Source: Promethearchaeota archaeon
GTDB lineage: Archaea > Asgardarchaeota > Lokiarchaeia > Sigyniarchaeales > SOKP01
DNA: 64,000 bases
Direction: 5' to 3'
NCBI GenBank assembly: GCA_019058295.1
Contig: JAHPZI010000030.1
Span: forward strand, 141,164-205,163
Of the stretch, positions 43,978-54,055 are shown in pieces. Position numbers and translations under genes: made by a program. Each line of letters starts with the position of its first letter. Within the stretch, counting starts at the first letter, position 1. The notes below the pieces were generated by a model. The model had not been told where the DNA came from, searched no databases, and saw only the letters and a program-made list of their open reading frames with translations.

Positions 43978-45396
43978 ATGGAAAGTTTACAAAAATCTTT
44001 TGATGTAATTGTTGTTGGAGCCGGTACCGGAGGAACTACTGCTGCTAGATTTTCTGCTCAAAATGGATTAGACGTTTGTCTTATTGATAGAAAAGAAAGA
44101 AGTCAGATCGGGAATAAAATATGTGGTGATGCTGTTGGTACTGAGATTTTTGATATTTTAAATATAAACCATCCTAAGGAAAATGAGCTCTCTTGTCGTA
44201 TAAATGGAGCAAAATTATATTCTCCCAATTTAAATAAATGCATAACCTTAACTGACCCTAAACAAGCAGGTTATGAAATAAATAGGTTAGAATTTGGGCA
44301 AAGATTATTAAATGAAGCTCTCGATGCTGGTGTTAAACAATTTTTAGATAACACTATCGCTTTAGATTTACTTTACAAAGATAATTCTGTCTCGGGTTTA
44401 AAAATACGAGTGAAAAACGGTGAAAAAATAGATCTTAACTCTAAGATAATAATAGATGCGAGTGGATTCTATTCTCCTTTAAGAAAAGAAATAAAAAGCT
44501 CAATTATCGAAAAAGAAATTTCAAAAGAAGATTGTATTTTATGTTATCGAGAAATTGTGAAATTTAATCCCCAAGATCAACAAGTTAACGATCCTGAATA
44601 CATTACTATTATACTGGATCAAGAAAAAGCACCAGGCGGATATATTTGGTATTTTCCTAAGAACGAATCTTCGGTCAATATTGGCTTAGGTATGTTTATG
44701 GATTATAAAGGTCAAGTAAAAGAATACTACCAAAAAAATGTGTTTAATGAGTTTATAAAGACTAAGAATTATGAAGTAATTTCCACAGGAGGGGATGTTG
44801 CTCCCGTAAGAAGACCACTTTGGTCGTGTGCTGACAATGGGATCATGTTTGTAGGGGATGCTGCTTGCCATGTCAATCCTCTTCATGGCGGAGGGATAGA
44901 TCCTTCAATGAGAGCTGGCTATTATGCTGCTTTGACAGCCTTAGATGCAATTCAAAATGATGATTATTCTATAAAGAAGTTGTGGGAATATAATTGTAAG
45001 ATTATTAATAGTTTTGGAGCAGAGTTTGCTTCTCTCGATTTATTAAGGATTGTCTTACAAAAACTTTCAAACGAATCTTTAAATTTTGGTTTAGAAAAAG
45101 ATTTATTATCTGGTGATGAGATATTGGAAATTGCTTCAACCGGGGGTATTAAATTATCTATTATGGATATGCTATCGAAAGCAATTAAAGGTATTTCTAA
45201 TCCAAAATTATTATTAGATTTAAATTATCTTCGTATTAAAATGAACGATCTCCGAAGCCATTATAAAAACTTTCCAAAAAATATTGAAGAAATTAGTGAA
45301 TTTGACGCTTGGAAAGAACATACTAAAAATATTTATAACAAAATAAAATTTACATCATTTGGTAAGAATATACATAAAGAAAATAAAAATATCTAA
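43978..45396 (+). CDS. Geranylgeranyl reductase-family flavoprotein
   Basis: A 472-aa FAD enzyme that saturates the isoprenoid chains of archaeal lipids. The dinucleotide fold is FDVIVVGAGTGGTTAARF, followed by GNKICGDAVGTEIF, where the Cys is in the usual place, and the second FAD motif FVGDAACHVNPLHGGGID. GGYIWYFPKNESSVNIGLG is typical. It is the second gene of the lipid cluster. Specificity for geranylgeranyl-lipids is inferred from GGGP and DGGGP synthase next to it. Confidence 0.87.
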   Translation: MESLQKSFDVIVVGAGTGGTTAARFSAQNGLDVCLIDRKERSQIGNKICGDAVGTEIFDILNINHPKENELSCRINGAKLYSPNLNKCITLTDPKQAGYEINRLEFGQRLLNEALDAGVKQFLDNTIALDLLYKDNSVSGLKIRVKNGEKIDLNSKIIIDASGFYSPLRKEIKSSIIEKEISKEDCILCYREIVKFNPQDQQVNDPEYITIILDQEKAPGGYIWYFPKNESSVNIGLGMFMDYKGQVKEYYQKNVFNEFIKTKNYEVISTGGDVAPVRRPLWSCADNGIMFVGDAACHVNPLHGGGIDPSMRAGYYAALTALDAIQNDDYSIKKLWEYNCKIINSFGAEFASLDLLRIVLQKLSNESLNFGLEKDLLSGDEILEIASTGGIKLSIMDMLSKAIKGISNPKLLLDLNYLRIKMNDLRSHYKNFPKNIEEISEFDAWKEHTKNIYNKIKFTSFGKNIHKENKNI

Positions 45397-45409
45397 AAAA
45401 GTGTAATTC

Positions 45410-46228
45410 ATGGTCAATATCTTACTGGATGAATCCTCAACAAACACCTACGAGTATATCATAAATAAACTAAATAATGATGGAGCTCTTCATTTTTCCT
45501 TAATTGATCCAGATCCAATCCGACAAGGTCCTATTGACGCAGCAAAAATGGCGAAACTTGCTGTAGATGCTGGGACAGACGCAATATTAATCGGAGGAAG
45601 TACTGCTTTCGATCAACGATTAGTTGAAGATACAATTTCAGCAATTAAAGAAAAAGTAGCTGTACCAATTATTATCTTCCCTGGAAGTATTGCTAATGTA
45701 TCATCAAAAGCTGATGCTATCCTTTTTATGTCTATATTAAACTCAACAGATCCCTATTTTATAATAGGTCAGCAAGCTATTGGTTCTTATACTGTTAAGC
45801 TGGCAAATCTTGAACAGATATCAACTGCTTATTTAATAATCGAGCCTGGTGGAACCGCAGGGTGGATCAGTAATGCGAAATTATTACCTAGAAAAAAGCC
45901 AAAATTAACTGCCGCTTACTCTTTAGCTGCAGAAATGTTTGGTTTTAAATTAATATATTTGGAAGCTGGTTCTGGCAGTGAGAGTATTCCTCCAGAAATC
46001 TTAAAATTATGCAAAAAAGTTATAAAGATTCCTATTATTGCTGGTGGAGGTATTCAAACTAAAGAAGACGCAAGAATATTAGTCAAAGCGGGTGCCGATA
46101 TTATTGTTATGGGAACTTTCTTAGAAACTAATATTTTAAACGATAATGGAGCGTCTTTAAAAGTAATAATTGATGAAATTAAAGACGAAGGCAAAAGAGT
46201 TTCTTCTAAAAAGAATTTCAAAAAATAA
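45410..46228 (+). CDS. Geranylgeranylglyceryl phosphate synthase
   Basis: Makes the first ether bond, joining geranylgeranyl-PP to sn-glycerol-1-phosphate. A 272-aa TIM barrel: HFSLIDPDP at the start, AILIGGSTAFD, EPGGTAGWISNAKLLP, YLEAGSGSESIPPE and AGGGIQTKEDAR, the standard phosphate-binding loops. It starts 13 bases after geranylgeranyl reductase and so is probably co-transcribed. It is a firm archaeal marker for the window. Confidence 0.93.
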   Translation: MVNILLDESSTNTYEYIINKLNNDGALHFSLIDPDPIRQGPIDAAKMAKLAVDAGTDAILIGGSTAFDQRLVEDTISAIKEKVAVPIIIFPGSIANVSSKADAILFMSILNSTDPYFIIGQQAIGSYTVKLANLEQISTAYLIIEPGGTAGWISNAKLLPRKKPKLTAAYSLAAEMFGFKLIYLEAGSGSESIPPEILKLCKKVIKIPIIAGGGIQTKEDARILVKAGADIIVMGTFLETNILNDNGASLKVIIDEIKDEGKRVSSKKNFKK

Positions 46229-46336
46229 GATATATTTATATTATTCATTTTTAAATAAAGCTCTCTTTATTTCTATTATTTGAAATTTGATTGAATCGAA
46301 ATAATTAAAATATAGCAAATTTTCATTAATTTACTC

Positions 46337-47239
46337 ATGGAAAATTCAACAATTAAACCGAAAAAAAGCTTCTTAGCTGGCAGTATTATAATAATGAGAC
46401 CCGTAAATTGTCTTATGGGATCTCTTACTGTCATAATAGGTCTTTTAAACACGCGCACAGGAATTCCATTTGACATTTTATTAATTAACATTATTTTAGG
46501 AATATTTACATATTTTTTTATTGCCGGTTCTGGAATGATTATTAATGACGTTTACGATGTTGAAATTGACAAAATAAATAGACCTGAGAGACCAATCCCG
46601 AGTGGCTCAGTAAGCTTAACACAGGCCAAGGTATTATTCTTTTTAACGCTTGGTATAGGCGTAATGATATCGATTATTCACAGTTTAATATTTTCGTTAG
46701 GCGTTGTTAACATAATATTGGCAATCTTCTTTGGTTTTATTGGATGGCTTTATTCCGCTTGGGGAAAGAAACAAGGATTTATTGGCAATATAATCGTTAG
46801 CATTTCATTTTCTATAGGGCTTATTTATGGAGCAGTCTTAAATAGTTTAGCTATTCCCATTTATATCTATTTCTTCTTTTTGACTTCATTTTTCTTATTA
46901 CTCTCTCGTGAAATTATTAAGGGTTGTGAGGATATTGAAGGCGATAAAACTAAGGGTGTTAAAACTTTAGCAATTAAACTTGGAACTAAAAAAGCAATCA
47001 TTTTTTCATTATTATTTGAAATTTTAGCAGTTATCTTTTTTATTTTGCCTCTGTTTACAAATATTATAAATCCAATTCTATTCATTATTTTCATGAGTTT
47101 TGGATTAATAGCTGTAATTTTTGCGATAGTTCTCTCATTGCGCAAAAATTTAGAAAGAAAAGATTTTAAAAAAATAAGTTTAATACTAAAAGTAGGGGCG
47201 TTTCTTGGATTAATTGCCTTTATTTTTGCGAGTCTCTAA
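46337..47239 (+). CDS. Digeranylgeranylglyceryl phosphate synthase (UbiA family)
   Basis: Adds the second geranylgeranyl chain to GGGP. A 300-aa membrane prenyltransferase with about eight or nine TM segments. The Asp-rich motifs are NDVYDVEIDKINRPERPIPSG and, in the other half, GCEDIEGDKTKGVKTLA (quoted here as the first 20 residues or fewer of each). It lies 108 bases after GGGP synthase and closes the lipid cluster. UbiA relatives serve quinone or heme pathways, but the context favours lipid synthesis. Confidence 0.88.
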   Translation: MENSTIKPKKSFLAGSIIIMRPVNCLMGSLTVIIGLLNTRTGIPFDILLINIILGIFTYFFIAGSGMIINDVYDVEIDKINRPERPIPSGSVSLTQAKVLFFLTLGIGVMISIIHSLIFSLGVVNIILAIFFGFIGWLYSAWGKKQGFIGNIIVSISFSIGLIYGAVLNSLAIPIYIYFFFLTSFFLLLSREIIKGCEDIEGDKTKGVKTLAIKLGTKKAIIFSLLFEILAVIFFILPLFTNIINPILFIIFMSFGLIAVIFAIVLSLRKNLERKDFKKISLILKVGAFLGLIAFIFASL

Positions 47240-47258
47240 TTTACTCCCTCATTGATAT

Positions 47259-48680
47259 TTATTTCTTTAATACTTCTAAAATTTCATTAAAATCTTTTTT
47301 TAAAATTAGCGATTTTAACCTATTCTTACTCTTCAAATCTATTTTAACGATTGGGAAAGTCTCAATTAATCCTCTTACTTGAGTCAAACCTAAATACTTT
47401 CTAGTATATTCTGCATTAGAATATTTGTATGTTGTTAAAAATTCACTATCTAAGTTTTCTCTAAAATATTCTAATATAAAATTGAAATAGTCCTTTAATA
47501 GCATTTGATCTTCAATTGAAATTTGAGGCTCTAAAAAAATTTGTATAGGATGTGTACGATAAGTATTAGAGGACACATAAATCCCTTTTACATCAAAATC
47601 TTCTGCTATTATACCAAGCCCAACTCGACCTTCAATTGAACCTTTATCTACAGTTTGAACGTACAATATATTTGATTCGATTATTTCTTTTAACACATCA
47701 TCTACTTGGAGATTTAGCCTTTTATATTGATTATTTCTATATTTATTTGCATCAATAACAGTAATTTGATTAGTTCCTTTATTTTTTGCCACTTCTTCTT
47801 TTAATAAATAATATTTTACTTTTAATGGATTACGTGTCCGATAATTCTCAAGGAACTCGTCAAATTCAGAACCGGCACGATATTTGAATTTTGGATTTAA
47901 TATGTAATTTTTGGATATTAAATCTTCTTGATTTTTAATTTTTACTCCGTTAAATTCTATTGGCTCAACTTTGGGATCTTTTTTTCTTTTAAAAAAGCCA
48001 ATACAAATATTCGTTCCTGTGAATTCGAATATTTTTGTTTCAAATATAACCATTTTAAGAATTTTATAATATTTCAAAAAATCTAGTCGAAATTTATTAG
48101 AGACTGACGCTCCAAATAAAAAGTTAGAGGGAATAATATATATTAGGTTTTCAATGTTATTTCTTAAATCATTAATCATGGCAATTTGATATAAATCCTG
48201 ATAACCATCATTCTCAGCTTTGAAGTATTTAAAATATTTTTGAGTTTCTTTATGCTTCCTAATATATCCTAAATATAAATAAGGAGGATTTGTAACGTGG
48301 AAAATAGGAAATTCATTATTTTTCAGAAATTCGGGAAAGTTTTCCAAGTTATCACGCACCTTTATATTTTTTTTTGCTATTTCAATAGGGATCCCGTATG
48401 AATTAGCGTTTTTAACACACTTATGTACCATCTCAGCCTGAACATCAAATAGATAAATATGATTTTCAAAAAAATTTTCTCTCTCTTCTGCTGATATTTC
48501 ATTTAAAATAGGTAAAAGTAAATTTCCCTCTCCAGCATATAAATCAATCCAAATATACTCATTTAATTTATCTTTTATTTCTGGAAAAATATATTTTAAA
48601 AAAATATCAACCGAAGTAAGATGAACGCCTAAAGCTCGTCGGTCTTTTTTATCTATATTTAATTTGCTTTTTTTAACCAT
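47259..48680 (-). CDS. Adenine-specific DNA methyltransferase
   Basis: A 473-aa protein. Motif I-like IDLYAGEGNLLLPIL (SAM) and motif IV TNPPYLYLG mark an N6-adenine methyltransferase of the Eco57I/BREX-like class. The early KKDRRALGVHLTSVDIFLKY is the usual lead (motif X). It resembles the methyltransferase at 28481 only loosely. No restriction endonuclease gene is adjacent, so it is an orphan or a fused type IIG-like enzyme without a visible nuclease motif. Confidence 0.8.
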   Translation of the reverse strand: MVKKSKLNIDKKDRRALGVHLTSVDIFLKYIFPEIKDKLNEYIWIDLYAGEGNLLLPILNEISAEERENFFENHIYLFDVQAEMVHKCVKNANSYGIPIEIAKKNIKVRDNLENFPEFLKNNEFPIFHVTNPPYLYLGYIRKHKETQKYFKYFKAENDGYQDLYQIAMINDLRNNIENLIYIIPSNFLFGASVSNKFRLDFLKYYKILKMVIFETKIFEFTGTNICIGFFKRKKDPKVEPIEFNGVKIKNQEDLISKNYILNPKFKYRAGSEFDEFLENYRTRNPLKVKYYLLKEEVAKNKGTNQITVIDANKYRNNQYKRLNLQVDDVLKEIIESNILYVQTVDKGSIEGRVGLGIIAEDFDVKGIYVSSNTYRTHPIQIFLEPQISIEDQMLLKDYFNFILEYFRENLDSEFLTTYKYSNAEYTRKYLGLTQVRGLIETFPIVKIDLKSKNRLKSLILKKDFNEILEVLKK

Positions 48681-48821
48681 ATATATAAAAATAAATCTCT
48701 TTTTTATTTCAAGTATTCTACGAGAAAAAAAGCTAATTTTATTACTTTTTTTTTACAGAATATGTGTTATATAATCTCAAATTTTTTTAACTTAAAACCA
48801 ATTATATTCAATAGAATATAG

Positions 48822-49652
48822 ATGAATTTGTCAAAAAATCTTGAAGCTAAACTTGAAAGGCTTATATCATCTCTAAAAAATAAAAAAGTAATAGTAGCCT
48901 TCTCAGGAGGTGTGGATAGTACACTTTTAGCTTTTCTTTCAAAAAAATATGCAAAAGATACTTTACTTGTTACTGAGCATTCTATTCTTTATCCTGAAGA
49001 AGAAATTGAGTTAACAAGTAAATTTGCCCTAAAGTATGATATATCTCAAATTATTCTTGAACGAAATCCTTTAAATGATGAAGATTTTAAATTAAATCCA
49101 GTAAATCGTTGTTATATTTGTAAAAAAGGATTATATAACGAGATACTCGAAATTAGAGATGATTTTGATTTTGATATAATTTTTGATGGTTCAAATTTTG
49201 ATGATCTTCAAGATTTCAGGCCCGGATTACAAGCCTTAAAAGAATTAGATATTTTTACACCATATATCGAATTTAAAATTAATAAACAAGAAATAAGAGA
49301 AATTTGTAAATATTATAATTTAGATGTCCAATCTAAACCTTCAATGGCATGTTTCTCTTCTCGAATCCCTTACAATCAAGTCATAAATGAGAAAAAATTA
49401 AATTTAATTAGAGAAGGTGAAAGATTTTTAAAGCAAACCTTTAATTTAAAGCAATTGAGAGTACGAGTTCACGATGAAAGTCTAGCACGCATTGAATTCC
49501 TAAAATCTGATTTGCCAGAAATTTTAACCAAGGAAAACCTACAAAAAATCAAAAATAAATTTAAAGATCTTGGCTTTAGTTATGTTACTATAGATATTGA
49601 AGGTTTTCGTTCTGGTTCTATGAATGAAGTATTATTTCTTCAGGAAGAATAA
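48822..49652 (+). CDS. larE: LarE-like ATP-dependent sulfur transferase
   Basis: A 276-aa PP-loop ATPase. SGGVDSTLLAF is the PP loop, NPVNRCYICKKGLY a conserved Cys pair, and SKPSMACFSSRIPY holds the sacrificial Cys177 seen in Lactobacillus LarE. LarE gives sulfur atoms to the nickel-pincer cofactor of lactate racemase-type enzymes. No larA, larB or larC is in the window. The 3' end overlaps the convergent AIR-synthase-like gene by 21 bases. Confidence 0.82.
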   Translation: MNLSKNLEAKLERLISSLKNKKVIVAFSGGVDSTLLAFLSKKYAKDTLLVTEHSILYPEEEIELTSKFALKYDISQIILERNPLNDEDFKLNPVNRCYICKKGLYNEILEIRDDFDFDIIFDGSNFDDLQDFRPGLQALKELDIFTPYIEFKINKQEIREICKYYNLDVQSKPSMACFSSRIPYNQVINEKKLNLIREGERFLKQTFNLKQLRVRVHDESLARIEFLKSDLPEILTKENLQKIKNKFKDLGFSYVTIDIEGFRSGSMNEVLFLQEE

Positions 49653-51020
49653 AACTTTTTTTCTCTTATTTAATGCTTCAATTGCCGATTTTTCAATTTT
49701 TTCTTCCATTTCGTTGATTAATTCTGGAGTTTGTTCACCAATTTCTTGTTTTATTTTTGTATAAGCAGATTCTCGAAATCGCGGTAATATGTCTCTTTTT
49801 TCTTCATTTTCAAAAATCATAGAAACTTGATTTGAATCATCAACGTATCCGATCTCAGCACATTTGACATTATTTTTAGATAAATCTGATATTATTCTTT
49901 CTGACACGTTCTCTGAACAATAAATAAGTAATGCATCTAGTGATACTCCTAAATAATCAACACCAACTTTATCTAATAACTTTAAAACCGTTGGATTAAC
50001 TAGTTTTCGAACTTCATTTTCATAAATCACGACACCACATTTCGCCTCGTAATTAATTTCGTACAAATCTCCTCTAATACCTCCATTTGTTACATCACAC
50101 ATGGCATGAATTTCATCTATGTAATCTGATTTTAAAATTATTTCGCACGCTTCGAGGAATTTAATGTTCAATGTCTCTTTTACTACATCATGATTGCCAG
50201 AATATATTGCTGTCGTGGTAATTGTCCCTCCTCCAGCACCTTCAGTCATTAATATTTTATCTCCCACTTTTATATTCCTTCGTGCCAATAGATTATTACT
50301 AGCAAGACCTACAGCCGCAACACCTCCAACCAATCGATTCCCAATTACCATATCTCCTCCAATCCTCAAGGTTGATCCTGCTGTTATTGGAACTTTCGCT
50401 AATTCGGAAATAGTGGAAATTCCCGCCATGAAATCGAATAGCTTTCCAACATCTGCATCGTCTCCTAAATGCACATCAATCATAATCGAAATTGGTTTTG
50501 AACCTTTTACGTATAAATCCCTTAAAGCGGCTCGAGTAACGTGAAATCCACAAATAAACGGAAAATCACTCAACCGAGAATGAATCCCTTCCATTTTTGA
50601 TACGATCATTAAATTATTTCTATCAAAAGGTTCTCCTCTAAATCCAGTTATGTCATTCAATCGAACTGCTCCCGCATCATCCAAAGAACTAGGAGATAAA
50701 AACGCTTTATTCTTAGTTTCTGATAGTTCTGAAATTAATTTATGCACGAAAAAATCTCCCGCACCTCGACATCCTACTCCTTGCTTTCCTGAACTTACAT
50801 TAGCCATAGGAACTTTTAACAAATCTTTTAAGAAAGGAATTGAAATAGTAGATATATCACTTTTTTTGCATTCCTCATAGACTGCTTTAGCTAATATATA
50901 AGCTAATGATTTATCTATATCTTTAAAATCGAGATATTCTTGGACTATCCTTTCAATGATTTCATCCTGAGAATACCCTTTACTTATTAATCTTCTCGTT
51001 AATCCTTCTAAATCGCTCAA
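49632..51020 (-). CDS. AIR synthase (PurM/HypE/SelD)-like protein
   Basis: A 462-aa protein from TTG 51020, with GGAG about ten bases before. Helical N-terminal 110 residues precede a PurM-like ATP-binding core: RGAGDFFVHKL, SSLDDAGAVRL, FICGFHVTRAALRDLYVKGSKP and GDMVIGNRLVGGVAAVG. The superfamily includes PurM, HypE, SelD and ThiL; the N-terminal extension and missing signatures set it apart from all four. It converges on larE. The reaction is unknown. Confidence 0.7.
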   Translation of the reverse strand: MSDLEGLTRRLISKGYSQDEIIERIVQEYLDFKDIDKSLAYILAKAVYEECKKSDISTISIPFLKDLLKVPMANVSSGKQGVGCRGAGDFFVHKLISELSETKNKAFLSPSSLDDAGAVRLNDITGFRGEPFDRNNLMIVSKMEGIHSRLSDFPFICGFHVTRAALRDLYVKGSKPISIMIDVHLGDDADVGKLFDFMAGISTISELAKVPITAGSTLRIGGDMVIGNRLVGGVAAVGLASNNLLARRNIKVGDKILMTEGAGGGTITTTAIYSGNHDVVKETLNIKFLEACEIILKSDYIDEIHAMCDVTNGGIRGDLYEINYEAKCGVVIYENEVRKLVNPTVLKLLDKVGVDYLGVSLDALLIYCSENVSERIISDLSKNNVKCAEIGYVDDSNQVSMIFENEEKRDILPRFRESAYTKIKQEIGEQTPELINEMEEKIEKSAIEALNKRKKVLFFLKK

Positions 51021-51338
51021 TAATATAACTCCTATTATTTTATTTATTCAATAATATAACAACGATTTTATTAAGTTAAATAGCCATAATTAAAAGAAAA
51101 ATTCTTTGATTATATCTAAACTTAGAGTTAAATGTGTTTAGTGTGTTTGTTAAATAGAGATTAAATTATCTGATAAATTATCAATTAACTCCTATAAAAT
51201 CCATAAATTCTTTTAGATGTTTGAGATCTAAATATTTATTTATAAATCTTACTCTTTTGAAAATAAATTAAATAACGATAAATATAAGTACTGTTATTAT
51301 ACACTTAACGATTTTAAAAAAGAATAAGAAAATGAAAT
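51021..51338. other. AT-rich intergenic region before pan
   Basis: These 318 bases lie between the divergent AIR-synthase-like gene and pan. A TATA-like stretch (ATTTATTTATAAATC) is near 51235. I saw no convincing small gene or RNA. Confidence 0.45.
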
Positions 51339-52553
51339 ATGCCAGTTGCGACAGAAGATACCAATAGAGAGAGAGATACTAAAGATGAAAATCATCTAAC
51401 AGTGTATATTCAACATCTTGAGAAAAGACTCCGAGCTCTTGAAACAGAAAAGCAAATTGTAGAAGGTGAGAGACTTAGATTAGAACAGGAATTAAAGGCT
51501 TTAAGGAGTGAACTTGATCTATTACGAGAACCTCCATTAATTCTATCAACAGTTATTGATCTATTAAAGGATGATGGTGTCAGAGCAATTGTGAGTAGTT
51601 CAAGTGGTCCTGATTTTGTTGTAAATCTTAGTAAAACAGTAAAACCGGAGAATCTACAAGTTGGAATGGATGTCGCATTAAATCAACGTACTTTTACTAT
51701 CGTTGAAATATTACCTTCACATTTAGATCCTTTTATTAAAGGGATGGAATTAATTGATAATATTCCTGATATTACTTATGATGAGATTGGGGGACTTGAT
51801 CAGCTAATATTGGAAGTTAGAGAGACTGTTGAACTTCCCTTAATAAAACCAGATTTATTTAAAAAAATTGGTATTACCCCTCCTAAAGGTGTATTATTAT
51901 ATGGCCCTCCTGGAACAGGTAAAACATTAATGGCAAAAGCAGTTGCTCATGAAACTAATGCAACATTCATTAGAGTTATCGGTTCTGAATTAGTTCAGAA
52001 GTTTATTGGTGAGGGTGCTCGCTATGTAAGAGAAATTTTTCAATTAGCAAGGAAAAAAGCACCTACCATTTTGTTTCTCGATGAATTAGATGCTATAGCA
52101 GCAGTCAGAATGGAAGAAAGTACATCAGGAGATAGAGAAGTACAAAGAACCTTAATGCAATTACTAAGTGAACTTGATGGATTCGACGAAAGAGGCGATG
52201 TCAAATTTATTGGTGCTACAAACAGAGTTGATATTTTAGATCCCGCATTGTTAAGAGCTGGTCGATTTGATAGAATTGTGGAATTTCCTATTCCTAATTC
52301 TGAAGCAAGAGAGATGATATTTAAAATTCACATGAGACCTTTAAATATTGGAGAAGAAATAGATTTAAAAATGTTAGTTCAAATGACTGAGAATGCAACT
52401 GGAGCAGATTTAAAAGGGATATGTGTTGAAGCTGGTATGTTTGCAATAAGAAGAAATGCTGATGAGATTCTACAAAATGATTTTATTAACGCAATCAATA
52501 AAGTTATGGGAATTAAGAACTCCTCTTCTTCTAAATTGGAACTATATGTGTAA
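51339..52553 (+). CDS. pan: Proteasome-activating nucleotidase (PAN)
   Basis: Hexameric AAA ATPase that unfolds proteins and opens the 20S gate. A 404-aa protein: coiled coil at about 19-65, OB domain at 70-140, then AAA with Walker A GPPGTGKT (189-196), Walker B LFLDE (245-249), and [20 protein letters not shown] with the sensor and Arg residues. The last residues LYV form the HbYX gate-opening motif. It is preceded by a long, AT-rich promoter region. No proteasome subunit is adjacent. Confidence 0.95.
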   Translation: MPVATEDTNRERDTKDENHLTVYIQHLEKRLRALETEKQIVEGERLRLEQELKALRSELDLLREPPLILSTVIDLLKDDGVRAIVSSSSGPDFVVNLSKTVKPENLQVGMDVALNQRTFTIVEILPSHLDPFIKGMELIDNIPDITYDEIGGLDQLILEVRETVELPLIKPDLFKKIGITPPKGVLLYGPPGTGKTLMAKAVAHETNATFIRVIGSELVQKFIGEGARYVREIFQLARKKAPTILFLDELDAIAAVRMEESTSGDREVQRTLMQLLSELDGFDERGDVKFIGATNRVDILDPALLRAGRFDRIVEFPIPNSEAREMIFKIHMRPLNIGEEIDLKMLVQMTENATGADLKGICVEAGMFAIRRNADEILQNDFINAINKVMGIKNSSSSKLELYV

Positions 52554-52651
52554 AAAATCCTTCTATTTTCACTAAAAAAAAGAATTTTATCAAGTTTAAA
52601 TTATTTTAAAACTTCTTATTCATAGGATAATTTCCTTTAAAATACACTATA

Positions 52652-53659
52652 ATGAAAGTTAGAATAACAACCCCTTGTAGAATACATTTATCATTGATTG
52701 ATGAGAATGGGTACACTGGTAGAGTGGATGGCGGAATTGGTCTTATGATTGACAAACCGAATGTAGTTTTAGAAGTTTCCAATCATGCAGATAAATTTAC
52801 CATTGAATGTAATAGATATTATAGAGAATCTGTCCAAGTAATTAACCAAAAAGCATCAAGGATTTTCAAACTTTTTCACATAAGCAATAAAAATTTTCAT
52901 TTCAATTTAAAAAGATATTATCCTAGCCACGTTGGATTAGGCTCAAAAACTCAACTAAGTTTAGCAATTGGTACAGCAATATCACAAATTAAAAACATAG
53001 AAATTCCAATTGAAGAAATTACCTCGATGGTTGAACGTGGTGGCACCTCTGGAATTGGATGGCGCGGGTTTGAAACTGGTGGATTTATATTAGACGGGGG
53101 GCATGATTATGGAATAGGAAAAGAAAAAGAAAACTTTTCACCTTCCTCCGCCTCAATATCGGCAAATCCGGCATTAACCATATCTAGGTATGAAATACCA
53201 GAAAATTGGCGCTTTGTATTAGTAATTCCTGATGTAAGACCTGGAGCTAATGGAAAAGAAGAAATTAAAATTTTTAAGAAGCATACTCCAATTCCAAGGG
53301 ATGAGGTCAATGAGGTTTCACATCAAATTATTATGAAAGTCTTACCAGGTATACTGAAAAATGATCTTAGGTGCTTTGGTGAAGGATTGAAAAGAATTCA
53401 AAGTATTGGTTTTAAAGCAATAGAAATTAGTTTACAGAACCAAGTTGTAAGAGATTTATTAAAATTTTTTGAAGATTATGGCGTAAAAGCTTATGGTATG
53501 TCCTCTTTCGGCCCAAGTATTATAGGTATTACAGAATCGGATGAAGAGGCAGAAAAATTAAAAAATACTGTTGAAAATTTCATAAATGAAATAGGTGGAC
53601 ATTTTTTCATTTGTAAACCCAATAACACAGGGGCAAAAATAGAAATATTGGATAATTGA
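52652..53659 (+). CDS. mptG: Beta-ribofuranosylaminobenzene 5'-phosphate synthase
   Basis: Joins p-hydroxy- or p-aminobenzoate to PRPP in methanopterin synthesis. A 335-aa GHMP-fold protein: TPCRIHLSLIDENGYTGRVDGG, YPSHVGLGSKTQLSLAIG (the phosphate loop) and ERGGTSGIGWRGFETGGFILDGGH, all typical of beta-RFAP synthase. The next gene (mptD) starts six bases later. The pair implies that this organism uses tetrahydromethanopterin as C1 carrier. Confidence 0.88.
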   Translation: MKVRITTPCRIHLSLIDENGYTGRVDGGIGLMIDKPNVVLEVSNHADKFTIECNRYYRESVQVINQKASRIFKLFHISNKNFHFNLKRYYPSHVGLGSKTQLSLAIGTAISQIKNIEIPIEEITSMVERGGTSGIGWRGFETGGFILDGGHDYGIGKEKENFSPSSASISANPALTISRYEIPENWRFVLVIPDVRPGANGKEEIKIFKKHTPIPRDEVNEVSHQIIMKVLPGILKNDLRCFGEGLKRIQSIGFKAIEISLQNQVVRDLLKFFEDYGVKAYGMSSFGPSIIGITESDEEAEKLKNTVENFINEIGGHFFICKPNNTGAKIEILDN

Positions 53660-53665
53660 GTTTGA

Positions 53666-54052
53666 ATGTCAAAAAATAACGAAAATATATATTTTTCACC
53701 TGATTTAACTGATAGAGAACGAGCTTGTTTTGAATCGGGCATTAAAATTGGTGCACTTTATCATATTCTATGTGGGATTCCTATCTCAAATGATGAGAAT
53801 ATTCTAAAAAATATAGAGAAAGGCATTGAATCTTCTATTTCTTGTCAACCTTTTGTAAAATCGGTAAAAATCAATTTAGATAGGGGTAAAATTTTAGGAA
53901 ATAAATCAAATCAATTCGATTATGATGAAATTACAGGAAAAATTATTCGAGCTAAGCTAATAATTGAATATGAATCCGTGGAAATCTTGGCAAAAGTCGA
54001 ATGGATTGAAAATATGCAATTTCCCCTCATGTTTATTGAAAAAATAAAATAA
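53666..54052 (+). CDS. mptD: Archaeal dihydroneopterin aldolase
   Basis: A 128-aa protein matching the archaeal MptD pattern: ERACFESGIKIGALYHILCGIPI, SCQPFVKSVKI, and ending WIENMQFPLMFIEKI (compare YPLMYI in methanogen MptD). Glu23 and Gln61 fall where active-site residues are known. It would cleave 7,8-dihydroneopterin to the hydroxymethyl pterin and glycolaldehyde. It is six bases after mptG, so the two are surely one transcript. Confidence 0.8.
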   Translation: MSKNNENIYFSPDLTDRERACFESGIKIGALYHILCGIPISNDENILKNIEKGIESSISCQPFVKSVKINLDRGKILGNKSNQFDYDEITGKIIRAKLIIEYESVEILAKVEWIENMQFPLMFIEKIK

Positions 54053-54055
54053 ACT

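Noticed and set aside
28481..48680. The two adenine methyltransferases as parts of a restriction-modification or BREX system
   Set aside because: No nuclease, specificity subunit or other defence gene lies next to either one.
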